A model generated the notes under the pieces. It searched no databases. It worked only from the letters and a program-made list of their open reading frames with translations, and had not been told where the DNA came from. From Planctomycetota bacterium (GTDB taxonomy: Bacteria > Planctomycetota > UBA1135), in NCBI GenBank assembly GCA_002705055.1, contig PAHY01000009.1, forward strand, positions 1-64,000: a stretch of DNA of 64,000 nt. The letters run 5' to 3'. Below, piece by piece: positions 43,779 to 55,229 of the stretch. Position 1 is the first letter of the stretch, and each line of letters opens with the position of its first letter. Position numbers and translations under genes: made by a program.

Positions 43779-45037
43779 GCTTTTTCGGCGGCTTCCTTGG
43801 CGGCGGCGCGGCGCTCTTCCAGGTAGGCGATCCAGCGCTCTTCGAAGTCGTCCCAGTCGCGGATTTCCATCGCGTCCTTGAAGTGCGAGCTCGAGCCCTT
43901 GCGCTCGAAGACCGAGGCCAGGAAGCGATTCATGCCGTCGCGCAGATCGTCGTCGCCGGAGTGGATCAGGAAGTAGAACAGCGAGTAGGACTGCGCGTAC
44001 TTCAGCTCCTGGTCGGTCGAGGCGTAATAATCGCTCTTCTGATAGTTGAGGACCCGCTGGATGCTGTCCGGCCGATCGTGATCCAGCTGGGCCTCGAGCG
44101 AGGGCAGGTGGATCGGCTCGCGCACCAGCTTGCGGTCGCCGGGGTTGCCGATCAGATGATGCTCCATGTACTCGGCGATGCCTTCGTCGAGCCAGCCCGG
44201 GGTGGCCGGGTCGTTGCGAGCGAACTCGCGGACCGCGCCGTAGAGAATGGCGTGGATCCCTTCGTGCACCAGTTCCTGAGCGACGCCGTCGCGGAAGTAG
44301 GTGTAGACGGTGCGGGTGGAGTCGTGGAAGTAGGCCTCGACGGTGCCCGATGCCGGGGGCATATCGTCGAGCGTGGGGTAGATGCGTACGCGCAGCGGTT
44401 CGCGCAAATCCCAGAAACCGACCGTCTCCTGGAACTCCTTGAAGAAGGCGGAGTAGACCATCTCGAGGTCGGCGCAGGCAGCCAGCACATCCGGCAGATC
44501 GCCCGCGGCCTCGACCTTGAAGTGCATGGTGGTCAGCTCCCAGCAGTCATCAAAGTCGCTGGCGCGGACCTCGCGCAGTTCCTGCACCGACAGCTTGCCG
44601 TGCCCTTTGACTGGGATGCGGTAGAGACCGCGCGACTTGCGGTGACCCAGGCCCTCGTGAGCCGCGTCGTGAGTGGGGTTGTCGAGCAGCGCGCGCCAGT
44701 AGTAGAGCTGCGCATCGCGGGTCAGCCCGTTCTCCTCGCACCACTTGGCCAACTCGACGCAGCGATCGGCATCCGGCTGCTCGTTGAACTCGGCGCGCAT
44801 CCGCTCGAGGTACTCGGGGTAAGCCGCGCGCGGGCCTTCGACTTTGACCACTTCAGAGACTTCGTAGTGGCGCACCTTCGACTTCTGCGCCAGCCAGACG
44901 CCGCTCGAGTCGTTGCGCACCAGCACGCCTTCCTGCGGTCGTCCCTTGGCGAAGTGGACGACGTCCTCCGGGACCTCCGGTTCGTCGGCCAGGAATGGAG
45001 TGGCCAGGGCCAGGAGTCCGAGCAGCCAGGAGCGCAT
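43763..45037 (-). CDS. secreted gluzincin-type metallopeptidase (DUF1570-like)
   Basis: 424 residues, signal peptide MRSWLLGLLALATPFLA. Zn motif HEGIH (His258-Glu259-His262) with a downstream WLDEGIAEY (Glu285 or Glu289 as third ligand), as in DUF1570/peptidase MA-like proteins common in planctomycetes. The first 110 residues hold a beta part and a tetratricopeptide-like segment (CEENGLTRDAQLYYWRALLDNP). The ATG at 45037 is chosen over TTG 45058 because TATCCT lies 6 nt upstream and the signal peptide starts there. Confidence 0.78.
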   Translation of the reverse strand: MRSWLLGLLALATPFLADEPEVPEDVVHFAKGRPQEGVLVRNDSSGVWLAQKSKVRHYEVSEVVKVEGPRAAYPEYLERMRAEFNEQPDADRCVELAKWCEENGLTRDAQLYYWRALLDNPTHDAAHEGLGHRKSRGLYRIPVKGHGKLSVQELREVRASDFDDCWELTTMHFKVEAAGDLPDVLAACADLEMVYSAFFKEFQETVGFWDLREPLRVRIYPTLDDMPPASGTVEAYFHDSTRTVYTYFRDGVAQELVHEGIHAILYGAVREFARNDPATPGWLDEGIAEYMEHHLIGNPGDRKLVREPIHLPSLEAQLDHDRPDSIQRVLNYQKSDYYASTDQELKYAQSYSLFYFLIHSGDDDLRDGMNRFLASVFERKGSSSHFKDAMEIRDWDDFEERWIAYLEERRAAAKEAAEKAQAGG

Positions 45038-45043
45038 CCGGCC

Positions 45044-45049
45044 AGGATA
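45044..45049 (-). promoter_or_regulatory. -10 hexamer TATCCT, leaderless start
   Basis: TATCCT on the minus strand, 6 nt before the ATG at 45037. Confidence 0.5.
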
Positions 45050-45057
45050 ACGCAGCA

Positions 45058-45086
45058 ACCGGCTGAGAGCAGAGCTCCCAGCCGGT
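45058..45086 (-). terminator. long hairpin after the pseudopilin gene
   Basis: ACCGGCTG-a-GAGC-aga-GCTC-c-CAGCCGGT: 8-bp plus 4-bp stem with one mismatch and a 3-nt loop, 41 bp after the pilin stop. No T run on either side, so intrinsic termination is uncertain. Confidence 0.45.
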
Positions 45087-45126
45087 CGTGTGGCCTGGGG
45101 TCGACACGAGGCCGACCGGTTTGGGC

Positions 45127-45621
45127 TTACCAGTTGTAGGCGCCCGGGGTGCAGACCATCCAGCTATCGGCCCGCTCGGGGTCGTAGAAGGGGAAGCCTT
45201 CGGCGAAGGAGTCCGCATCTTCCGGCGTACCGTTCAGCACGAACTTGTAGTCGGTGCCATCCGAGCGGTACATGTAGTGCGCGGTTGCGGTCGGGTACTG
45301 GTTGTCGGGGTCGCGCGGCAGGGCGGGCAGGTAGTCCGGCACGAGGCCCGGGATGTAACCAGCGGCGCCGTAGCCGTCGTCGTTGTCGTTCTGCCACTCA
45401 TCCGAGGTGTCAGGGTATTCCCCTTCCGCACGGAAGAAGTCAGCAAGGGCCGACTGGACGGTGCGAAGGTCTTGCATACGGCGGCTGTCGCGCGCGGTCT
45501 GCTGACCTTCCTGGAGCACGGGCACCAGCACCCCGGCCAGCATGGCCAGGATGGTGACAACGATCAGCATCTCGATGATCGTGAAGCCCGCTTGACGGTT
45601 CTTAACAGGGTGCTTCTTCAT
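45127..45621 (-). CDS. GspG-like type II secretion pseudopilin
   Basis: 164 residues from the ATG at 45621. Short basic leader MKKHPVKNRQAG, cleavage before FTIIEMLIVVTILAMLAGVL with the +5 Glu, then a helix (ARDSRRMQDLRTVQSALADFF) and a GspG-like region with PRDPDNQYP...YMYRSDGTDYKFVL. Major pseudopilins of this type form the pseudopilus of type II secretion. No other gsp or pil gene is in the window, so this is an orphan copy. The ORF continues upstream to 46005 but that part is antisense to the next gene. Confidence 0.85.
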   Translation of the reverse strand: MKKHPVKNRQAGFTIIEMLIVVTILAMLAGVLVPVLQEGQQTARDSRRMQDLRTVQSALADFFRAEGEYPDTSDEWQNDNDDGYGAAGYIPGLVPDYLPALPRDPDNQYPTATAHYMYRSDGTDYKFVLNGTPEDADSFAEGFPFYDPERADSWMVCTPGAYNW

Positions 45622-45731
45622 GGGAACTCTTGGTTCGATGCGCCCCGACCCGGGGCCACACGCTCTATTGCGACCATTCCGCGGGTGGGCTGAAGCGAAT
45701 TCCCTATTTGGCTCAGCGTTCTGGCGATTTT

Positions 45732-47021
45732 CTAGCCGTCCACGCGCCCCACGTACTTGAGCAGCAGCGAACGCGTGCCGGGCTCGGAGGCCGGCAGACG
45801 CAGCAGCACGAGGGCGCCCTGCTGCTCGACCTCTACCTCCGAGCCTTGTTCCAGCTCTGCTTTCTCGACTCGGTAGGGGTTGTTGCGGCCGTCGGCGACG
45901 CTGAAGACCACCCAACCCGCCTGCCCGCTGTGGGCTCTGCAGGCCCAGGTGGAGTCGAATCGGACGATTCCGGAGGCAGCTGCGGTGAGGCTCTTCCAAA
46001 GCCAAGGCTCGAGCATCGGGGCCAGCGGGCCGGCCGAGCTCGCGACCATGCCCCGCGGCATCACCGTGCGCAGGGTCACCAGGGTCTGGCCTCGCGGCGG
46101 GACGCGCAGCTCAAAACCATCGGCGAGCGTTCCCAGTGATGAGCCGTCCTCGTTGAGGACCACGAAACGCTGGCGCTTCGGGCGTTCCCAGCCCAGCGCT
46201 GCATAGTCGACCTTCATCGTGCGCGTTTCCGCGGTGGGATTGTGCAGCATCAGCACGTCGAAAGCCGCCTGATCGGGCAGCGCGCCCACCCGCAGATTGA
46301 AGATGCGCGGCTGGCTCAGATCAGCGACGACCGTCGGGGCCAAGGCGCGACGCTCGAGCTTGTCCGGAAGCGAGGCGAACCACAGCTCTTCGATCGAGGG
46401 GCGCAGGCTGCGCTTGGTTTCGGTAGCAGCTTGGCGCAGGCCCGACCGCAGGCCGGCGAGGGCGCGGTCCTCGGTGGGAGGCGTGGGGATCAGCTGCAGG
46501 GTGGGGCGCTCGCGCAGCTTCAGGCGCAGCTCGGCCGGGCCGCCTTCCAGCCAGAAGTTGAGATCCAGGCAGCCGGGGGCGTGCAGCGCCAGGCCCCCTT
46601 CGCGGGTCGCGAGCAGATCGCAGAGCTCACTGGCCACCCGGCCGATCACGAACTGCACCGGCGCCTCCGGGCTGGCGAGCTGCGACTGCAGAATGAGCGG
46701 GTCGTAATCGAGCGCAAACGTGCCGCGGATCACGAGGCCTTCGTCCTCGGCGCTGGCTGGCACGAAGCGCGCCCCCGAACCATCGGCCTCGATGCGGACC
46801 CGCGCCGGGTCGAAGGGGAAGGTCTGCCCCTTCGAGACGAAGCGCAGATCGCGCAGCACGGTGTGCTCGCCCCACAGCAGGAAGGGGACCTGATCCACCA
46901 CTTCCAGGCGCGGAAGCTCGGTGGGAACGGCCAGCTTGGCTGGCTCCTGGGCGAGGGCCGGGGAGGCCCAGGCCAGGGACGTCAGAATCAGTCCGCACGG
47001 GAAGGCAGGCATCAGGCGCAT
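45732..47021 (-). CDS. secreted protein of unknown function
   Basis: 429 residues with signal peptide (MPAFPCGLILTSLAWASPALAQ). Mostly beta-rich sequence; no catalytic motif or known domain recognised. The C-terminal third (about 250-425) has beta-strand patterns such as FELRVPPRGQTLVTLRTV that suggest immunoglobulin-like folds. Start ATG 47021 overlaps xth by 10 bp; an alternative ATG at 47012 overlaps it as TGATG. Probably translated with xth. Confidence 0.6.
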   Translation of the reverse strand: MRLMPAFPCGLILTSLAWASPALAQEPAKLAVPTELPRLEVVDQVPFLLWGEHTVLRDLRFVSKGQTFPFDPARVRIEADGSGARFVPASAEDEGLVIRGTFALDYDPLILQSQLASPEAPVQFVIGRVASELCDLLATREGGLALHAPGCLDLNFWLEGGPAELRLKLRERPTLQLIPTPPTEDRALAGLRSGLRQAATETKRSLRPSIEELWFASLPDKLERRALAPTVVADLSQPRIFNLRVGALPDQAAFDVLMLHNPTAETRTMKVDYAALGWERPKRQRFVVLNEDGSSLGTLADGFELRVPPRGQTLVTLRTVMPRGMVASSAGPLAPMLEPWLWKSLTAAASGIVRFDSTWACRAHSGQAGWVVFSVADGRNNPYRVEKAELEQGSEVEVEQQGALVLLRLPASEPGTRSLLLKYVGRVDG

Positions 47022-47791
47022 GTTACGACAACGGGGGCGTGGTCACTGGGCTTGGCTTCCCAGGTGCCCTTCTTGCGTTCGTCGCGGTCAATCACGACCT
47101 CCTGAGAACGCGCGGCGATCGGCGGCGTTCCAAGAATCAGGTCGATCCGCAGGCCGTGGCCGCGCTGGAAGGCGCCGCCGCGGTAGTCCCACCAGGTGAA
47201 CTTGCCGGCCTCCTCGGAGTGCTCGCGGAACAGGTCGACCAGCCCCCAGTCGCGTAGCCGTTGCAGCCGGGCGTGTTCCTCGGGGCTGAAGAAGATCCTG
47301 TCCTTCCAATAGTCGAGATCCCAGACGTCGCGCTCGTCGGGGGCGATGTTGAAGTCGCCCAGCATGACCAGCGGCTGCGCGGGATCATGCTCGCTCTCCA
47401 GCCAGTCAATTAGCGCGTCCAGCCACTGCAGCTTCATGGTGTACTTCGGATCGTCGAGCGACTTGCCGTTGACGACGTAGGCGTTGATGACGCGCACCCC
47501 GTCGAGCGTGCCCGAAATGACCCGAGCCTGCTCGGGGATCGGGTCGCCGGGGAAGCCGTTGCGGACATCGGCCAGTTCGTCCTTGGCGAGCAGCGCGACG
47601 CCGTTGTAGGTCTTCTGGCCGTGCACCGCGGCGCGGTAGCCCAGCTCCGCGAGGGCTTCGTGGGGGAAGACCTCGTCGACGACCTTGGTCTCCTGCAGGC
47701 ACAGCAGATCGGGCTGATGGCGCTCCAGGACGCCCAGCACCCGCTCGAGGCGGGTGCGGATCGAGTTCACATTCCAGGTGATGATCTTCAC
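47012..47791 (-). CDS. xth: exodeoxyribonuclease III
   Basis: 259 residues from a GTG at 47791. Mg-dependent AP endonuclease/3'-5' exonuclease of base-excision repair. Motifs: ITWNVNSIRTR, LLCLQETKV, YNGVALLAK, LGDFNIAPDERDVWD, LRIDLIL and KPSDHAPVVV; all catalytic positions (Asn, Glu, Asp, Asn, Asp, His) are present. GTG 47791 is preferred: GAGGG precedes it and a TAGCAT hexamer lies 25 nt upstream. An ATG at 47818 would add 9 residues. Confidence 0.94.
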   Translation of the reverse strand: MKIITWNVNSIRTRLERVLGVLERHQPDLLCLQETKVVDEVFPHEALAELGYRAAVHGQKTYNGVALLAKDELADVRNGFPGDPIPEQARVISGTLDGVRVINAYVVNGKSLDDPKYTMKLQWLDALIDWLESEHDPAQPLVMLGDFNIAPDERDVWDLDYWKDRIFFSPEEHARLQRLRDWGLVDLFREHSEEAGKFTWWDYRGGAFQRGHGLRIDLILGTPPIAARSQEVVIDRDERKKGTWEAKPSDHAPVVVTCA

Positions 47792-47860
47792 GGTGGGAAG
47801 CCCTCGCGGCCGCCCCATGCTACGACGGCGCGGCGAGCGGCGAGGGCTGCGTCGCGGCGC

Positions 47861-47866
47861 TAGAAT
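47861..47866 (+). promoter_or_regulatory. -10 hexamer TAGAAT for the ALDH gene
   Basis: TAGAAT, 10 nt before the ATG at 47877; leader of only a few bases predicted. Confidence 0.45.
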
Positions 47867-47876
47867 GCACGGTCCC

Positions 47877-49424
47877 ATGAGCGCGACCGCCTCTTCGATC
47901 GACCTTTCCTTCCTGGCCGAACTGGGTATTTCCGAGGTCAACTCGGGCGCCTACGCCGGCGAATGGCTGAGCTGCAACGGCCCGCTGCTGGACGTGCACA
48001 GTCCGGCCACCGGCGAGCTGATCGCCCAAGTCCAGCAGGCCGACGCCGACGACTACGAGAAGGTCGCTTCGGCGGCGCACGCGGCCTTCCTGCGCTGGCG
48101 CGAGCTGCCCGCCCCGGCGCGCGGCGAGTACGTGCGTCAGATCGGCGAAGAGTTCCGCAAGCACAAGGACGCGCTCGGCAAGATTGTCACCTGGGAGATG
48201 GGCAAGATCCTCCAGGAAGGCCTCGGTGAGGTGCAGGAGGCCATCGACATCGCCGACTTCGCGGTGGGGCAGTCGCGCATGCTCTACGGCCTGTCGCTGC
48301 ACAGCGAGCGCCCGCAGCACTCCATGAAGGAGCAGTGGCATCCGATCGGCACGGTGGGCATCATCAGCGCCTTCAACTTCCCGGCCGCGGTCTGGGCCTG
48401 GAACTCGATGCTGGCCATGATCTGCGGCGACTCCTCGCTGTGGAAGCCTAGCTGGAAGTCGCCGCTGACAGCGATCGCGATGACCAACGTCGCGCGCAAG
48501 GTGCTCGAGCCGGCTGGCTTCGGCGCGGTGCTCAGCCTGGTGGTCGGCGAAGACCAGGTGGTCGGCGAAGCGCTCACCGGCGACGCGCGCATCCCGCTGG
48601 TTTCGGCCACCGGCTCTTCGCGCATGGGCAAGCACGTGGCCGCCAAGGTGGCCGGTCGCTTCGGTCGTACCATCCTTGAGCTGGGCGGCAACAACGCGGT
48701 GATCGTGCTGGAGGACGCCGATCTCGAGATGGCCGCGCGCGCGATCATGTTCGGTTCGGTGGGGACCGCCGGCCAGCGCTGCACCTCGACCCGCCGCGTG
48801 CTGGTCCAGAAGGGCGTGCGCGAGCCGCTGGTCAAGCGTCTGCTCGAGCTCTACGGCAAGGTCACGATCGGCAACCCGCTGAGCGGTGCGCTGATGGGCC
48901 CCCTGATCGACCAGGATGCCGTGGACATGACACGCAAGGCGATCGAGCGCGTCAAGGAGCTGGGCGGCCAGGTGCTGTGCGGCGGCGAGCAGGTGCACCC
49001 AGAGGGCTGCGAGGGCGGTTTCTACATGACCCCGGCCATTGCGACCGCCGAGAACCATTGGGATATCGTCCAGCACGAGACCTTCGGGCCGATTCTGTAC
49101 ATCATCGAGGTCGACGATCTCGACCACGCGATCCAGCTGCACAACGATGTGCCGCAGGGGCTCAGCTCGGCGATCTTCACGCTGAATATGCGCGCTGCAG
49201 AGAAGTTCCTGTCCGCGGTGGGTTCGGACTGCGGCATCGCCAACGTCAACATCGGTACCTCGGGCGCCGAGATCGGCGGTGCCTTCGGGGGCGAAAAGGA
49301 GACCGGCGGCGGCCGCGAGAGCGGCTCGGATTCCTGGAAGGCCTACATGCGCCGCCAGACCAACACCATCAACTACGGGACCGAGCTGCCGCTCGCCCAA
49401 GGCATCGAGTTCGACGTCGATTAA
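47877..49424 (+). CDS. aldehyde dehydrogenase, ALDH7 (aminoadipate-semialdehyde) type
   Basis: 515 residues. NAD(P)-dependent ALDH: FNFPAAVWAWN, KPSWKSPLTA, catalytic Glu in LELGGNNAVIV and Cys in GTAGQRCTSTRR; late HETFGPILYI and FGGEKETGGGRESGSDSWKAYMRRQT. The LELGGNNA and GGEKETGGGRESGSDSWK stretches are those of antiquitin/AmaB (ALDH7), which oxidises alpha-aminoadipate semialdehyde in lysine breakdown. It is not BoxD by motif. A VOC gene follows 2 bp later. Confidence 0.9.
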   Translation: MSATASSIDLSFLAELGISEVNSGAYAGEWLSCNGPLLDVHSPATGELIAQVQQADADDYEKVASAAHAAFLRWRELPAPARGEYVRQIGEEFRKHKDALGKIVTWEMGKILQEGLGEVQEAIDIADFAVGQSRMLYGLSLHSERPQHSMKEQWHPIGTVGIISAFNFPAAVWAWNSMLAMICGDSSLWKPSWKSPLTAIAMTNVARKVLEPAGFGAVLSLVVGEDQVVGEALTGDARIPLVSATGSSRMGKHVAAKVAGRFGRTILELGGNNAVIVLEDADLEMAARAIMFGSVGTAGQRCTSTRRVLVQKGVREPLVKRLLELYGKVTIGNPLSGALMGPLIDQDAVDMTRKAIERVKELGGQVLCGGEQVHPEGCEGGFYMTPAIATAENHWDIVQHETFGPILYIIEVDDLDHAIQLHNDVPQGLSSAIFTLNMRAAEKFLSAVGSDCGIANVNIGTSGAEIGGAFGGEKETGGGRESGSDSWKAYMRRQTNTINYGTELPLAQGIEFDVD

Positions 49425-49426
49425 GG

Positions 49427-49819
49427 ATGAGCGAAGCCAACAAGGAAGCCAATCGGGCCGTCTGGTTCGACATTCCCGTCACCGACCTGGATCGCGCGAC
49501 CGCCTTCTACGCGGCCGTGCTCGGCGTGGCGGTCACCAAAGAGAGCTTCGAGAACTTTGAGTTCGCGGTCATCGATCACGGCCCGGGCAACGGCGGCTGT
49601 CTGGTCAAGCCGGTCAGCCCCGACTGGAAGCCAGGGCGCGGCGGCATCCTGATCTACCTCAACGCGAACGGCCGCATTCAGGACGCGGTGAAGCAGGTCG
49701 AAGCCCACGGCGGTGAGGTGCTGGAAGGTGTGCACGCCATCGGCCCGCACGGCTACCGCGCGATGGTGCTGGATCCGGACGGCAACCAGTTTGCCCTCCA
49801 TTCCGATACCGACGCCTAG
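49427..49819 (+). CDS. VOC (glyoxalase/dioxygenase fold) family protein
   Basis: 130 residues; ATG two bases after the ALDH stop, so co-translated. One pair of beta-alpha-beta-beta-beta modules: VWFDIPVTDLDRATAFYAAVLG and GPHGYRAMVLDPDGNQFALHS, typical of the metal-binding VOC superfamily (closest in style to the Cfp30B-like group). Substrate unknown; the operon suggests aldehyde or lysine-breakdown chemistry. Its stop is shared as CTAG with the convergent gene. Confidence 0.82.
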   Translation: MSEANKEANRAVWFDIPVTDLDRATAFYAAVLGVAVTKESFENFEFAVIDHGPGNGGCLVKPVSPDWKPGRGGILIYLNANGRIQDAVKQVEAHGGEVLEGVHAIGPHGYRAMVLDPDGNQFALHSDTDA

Positions 49820-51048
49820 TCGTCTTGTGCTGTTCCCGGAAGCTCCGGGAAACGCTCACGCAGAGCCCGCTGCAAGGCGGGCTCGATGCGTTTGATGCGG
49901 GTGATGGTGGCCACGCGAGAGTCTTCGCCTGGGTGCCAATACTCCCAGACGAGCTCGCCGTCCGGGCTGACTTCCAATGCGTGTCCGCGGTCGGACTCGG
50001 CGAGCAGAGTATTGCCATTTGCCAGGCGCTGGGAGGAGCCGCGTGACTCTGTCCAGAAGTCCTCGGGATTCGGCGCGCGATACTCCCAGACGATCTCCCG
50101 ACTCAGCGGATCGACTTCGACCGCGCGACTCCAGCCACGTTGCAGGCCGTTGTCAAAGATCAGGATGTTGCCGCTGGCCAGCACCGTCGCATCGTGCGAG
50201 CCGCTGATCTCGCCTCGGCCCCAATGCCAGACCATGCGCTTGCGGGTCCAGTCGAAGATGGCCACGCATGCCTGGTGGCGGAAGGAAACCAGGACGTGAT
50301 CCGCAGCGTAGAGCGGGGACCGACTCTCCAGCTCCGGCCGGTGCATCCACTCCACGGAGTTGGCGTGGTAGAGGTCAATCCACTCGAAGTCCTTGCGCCA
50401 CTTTTCTACCCAGCGATCCTCAAAGTGACGGAACTCGTCCCCGGCCGCAGTGAACATGTCATAGAAAGACGCGCGGTCCAGTTCCTTCCCCGTTTCGCGG
50501 TCGAGCAGAAGGATGTGCTCATCCCGAAATGCGAGCTCTGAATCGATCGAATCTTCCTGACGCTCCGCAAAGCCAAGCGTGGAGACTTTGCCGTCAGGGC
50601 GAAGCTCGACGTCGTGGTGGGCGCCGACATCGACGCGCCAACGCTCGCTGCTGTCCCATGCCAAACAGACCAGTTCGAATCGTGCTCCCGTCTTCTCGGG
50701 CACGATCAGGTCGCCGTTTGGCAGCAACTCAGCATGGCCCCAGACGTCGCCCGGGCCTTCCCAGGCGTGCAAGACCTCGCCTTGCTGATCGAACAGCAGC
50801 GCGTGCGCGCGGCGGTGCACGCTGACCAGGTTCCAGCCCGGAGAAACCGCCTCCTTCTGGTGGAGAATGACGCCGCGCGGCCGGTCACTGTCGGCTTCGA
50901 ATTCGTCGAGGTAGCCCAAGGCCTCGAGAAGCGCTCGCCCAGAGGGTGGGCTCTCTTCGACCGGATCCGGGGGCTCCGGCGACTCGCCACACGCGGCAAA
51001 GCCCAGGCAAAGCAAAGCAAGGGCGCGGAGGATCGGTGCGCGCGACAT
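49816..51048 (-). CDS. arylsulfotransferase-like lipoprotein
   Basis: 410 residues. Lipobox LGFAAC, then a beta-propeller of the arylsulfotransferase (ASST) group: HAELLPNGDLIV, AHHDVELRPDGKV, LYHANSVEWMHR, SFRHQACVAIFD, GSHDATVLASGNILIFDNG and GSSQRLANGNTLLAES with repeated W-x-Y/W blade endings. His residues in HANS and SFRHQ are in positions used for sulfuryl transfer in ASST, but activity is inferred. TAGGAT lies 6 nt before the ATG. Confidence 0.75.
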   Translation of the reverse strand: MSRAPILRALALLCLGFAACGESPEPPDPVEESPPSGRALLEALGYLDEFEADSDRPRGVILHQKEAVSPGWNLVSVHRRAHALLFDQQGEVLHAWEGPGDVWGHAELLPNGDLIVPEKTGARFELVCLAWDSSERWRVDVGAHHDVELRPDGKVSTLGFAERQEDSIDSELAFRDEHILLLDRETGKELDRASFYDMFTAAGDEFRHFEDRWVEKWRKDFEWIDLYHANSVEWMHRPELESRSPLYAADHVLVSFRHQACVAIFDWTRKRMVWHWGRGEISGSHDATVLASGNILIFDNGLQRGWSRAVEVDPLSREIVWEYRAPNPEDFWTESRGSSQRLANGNTLLAESDRGHALEVSPDGELVWEYWHPGEDSRVATITRIKRIEPALQRALRERFPELPGTAQDD

Positions 51049-51054
51049 GGACGC

Positions 51055-51060
51055 ATCCTA
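51055..51060 (-). promoter_or_regulatory. -10 hexamer TAGGAT, leaderless start
   Basis: TAGGAT on the minus strand, 6 nt before the ATG at 51048. Confidence 0.5.
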
Positions 51061-51078
51061 GCCGGGACTCCGCGCGGC

Positions 51079-51084
51079 TAGAAT
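51079..51084 (+). promoter_or_regulatory. -10 hexamer TAGAAT upstream of mutA
   Basis: TAGAAT, 39 nt before the mutA ATG; would give a leader of about 33 nt. Confidence 0.4.
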
Positions 51085-51123
51085 CCTGACTTCGCGCCCT
51101 GGCTTCGGGCGTACTGCTCCCTC

Positions 51124-53117
51124 ATGACAAAGCCCTCTGCGGATAGCCCGGCGGCGGCCTGGCGCGCCCTCGTTGACCAGGAGCTGCGCGGCGCCGACTA
51201 TGAACGCGCGCTGGTGCGGTGGACGCTCGATGGCATCGAGCAGAAGCCGGTGTATCACAAGCCGATCGCGGAAGATCGACTTGGTGAGCCGGGTCAGCCG
51301 CCGTTTCGGCGCGGAAGCCGCGCGCCGATCGCGAGCTCGCGGCCCTGGCAGCTCTGCGTGCGGCTCGATGCGGCGGCGCCGGAGCAGGCCCGCGACGAGG
51401 CCTTGGAGAGCCTAGCGGGTGGAGCGGACGCGCTCTGGTTCGTCGCCGACCAGGCGACGCGGCTGGCCGGTGCCGGCAAACACGGCGGGCAGTCGCCGCC
51501 TGATCTGAGCACCGACGGCATCGATTTCGGAGGACGCGAGGTCTGGCAGCGGCTGCTGCGGGGGGTGCAGACCGAGTTGCTGGCGCTGCACCTGGATGCT
51601 GGCGTGCTCAGCCCGATGCTCGCGGCCGGGCTGCTGGCCGAGCTCGAGGCGCGCGGCGTCGCCGGCGAGACCGCGATCCATGTTGGACATGATCCGCTGG
51701 GCTCGCTGGCGCGCGATGGCGCCTTGCCCTGCAGCCTGGATGCAGGCTGGGCGGCTGCCTGGCCGCTCTTGCAGCGCGCGCCGACCCTCCCCAAGCTGCG
51801 GATCTTCCGCGTCGACGGTCTGCCGGCGCACATGGCGGGCGCGAGCGAGGCGACGGAGATTGGCTTCATCCTGGCTGGGCTGACCGAGCTGCTGCGCGCC
51901 GCCGATCAGGCGGGGCAGTCCCTGGAAGAGGTCTTCGCGCGCATCGACCTGCGGGTCGGCGTCGGCCGCGAGGTCTTCGTAGAAATCGCCAAGCTGCGCG
52001 CGCTGCGCGAGCTCTGGTCGCGGGTCGGGAGCTTGTGCGAGATCGAGCCGCTGAGCGCGCCCTTCGTGCACGCCGTCGGCTCGCCCCGCACCCTGACGCA
52101 GCGCGACCCGTGGACGAATCTTCTGCGCGCGACCACGCAGAACTTCGCCGCGGCTCTGGCCGGGGCGGATGCCATCAGCCTGCTTCCCTTCGACGCGGTC
52201 CTGCAGCGGCCGGGCAAGCTGGGGCGCCGCATGGCGCGCAACACCCAGCTGGTGCTGGCCGAGGAAGGACACCTCGGCGAAATCGCCGATCCGGCCGGCG
52301 GCAGCTTCGCGATCGAGCGCTGGACCGACGAGCTCGTTGAGGCCGGCTGGGCGGCGTTCCAGGAGATCGAAGCGCAGGGCGGTCTCGCCGCCGCGCTCCG
52401 GAGCGGCTGGATGGCGGATCATCTGGCGGACACGCGCGAGCTGCGCGCCCGCTCCTTCGCGAGGCGCACCGAGGCGATCACGGGAGTCAGTGAGTTTCCG
52501 CAGCTGGACGGCCGCATCCCGGATGCCGGCGCGCACTCGCAGCCTGATCCGGACAGCTGGCAGCACGGAGAAGGGCTGCCCGCAGCCTGGGTGGAAGGTC
52601 TCAGCGCGCTGCCTTCGGGGGAGCCGGCGCAGGCCGACGCGCTGCCCTTCGTCCGCGATGCCGCAGCCTTCGAAGCGCTGCGCGACGCCGCGGACGCTTA
52701 CCTCGAAGAGCACGGCCATCGGCCGCGGGTCTGTCTGGCCACCCTCGGCACCCAGGCCGAGCATCACGCTCGCACGACCTTCGCGAGCAACTTCTTCGCG
52801 GTCGGTGGCTTCGAGTCGATTCAGCTCGATCAGGCCGGGCCGGGCGAGGCGAAGGGGGCTGTGGCCGTCTGCATCTGCGGCACCGACGCCGCTTACGAAG
52901 AGTTCGCGCCCGAGCTGGTCACCGGCCTGCGCCACGCCGGCGCGGATTGCGTCCTGCTCGCGGGCAAACCCGAGGCGCTCGAGGCGAGCACCCAGGTCGC
53001 GCTACGGGAAGCCAAGCTGAACAGCGTGCTATTCCTCGGTTGCGACGCACTCGCGCTGCTGCAGGATCTGCACCAGCGGCTGCAGCAGGCTGCGGTGAGC
53101 GCGGCAGGAGAGCAGGC

Positions 53118-53121
<4 letters not shown>
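51124..53121 (+). CDS. mutA: methylmalonyl-CoA mutase, small subunit
   Basis: 665 residues. Non-catalytic partner of MutB. N-terminal barrel-like region with [20 protein letters not shown] and, late, [30 protein letters not shown], then a degenerate B12 domain ([20 protein letters not shown]) that lacks the DxHxxG cobalamin motif, as expected for the small subunit. Start ATG 51124. ATGA overlap with mutB (53118-53121). Confidence 0.93.

Positions 53122-55221
<2,100 letters not shown>

Positions 55222-55229
<8 letters not shown>

Noticed and set aside
47820-49400. 526-codon ORF antisense to the aldehyde dehydrogenase gene
   Set aside because: Shadow frame; no domain, biased composition, and it overlaps a gene with intact catalytic motifs.
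47877-49424. Aldehyde dehydrogenase as BoxD of the benzoyl-CoA pathway
   Set aside because: Motifs are those of ALDH7/antiquitin, and it is 31 kb from boxCB.
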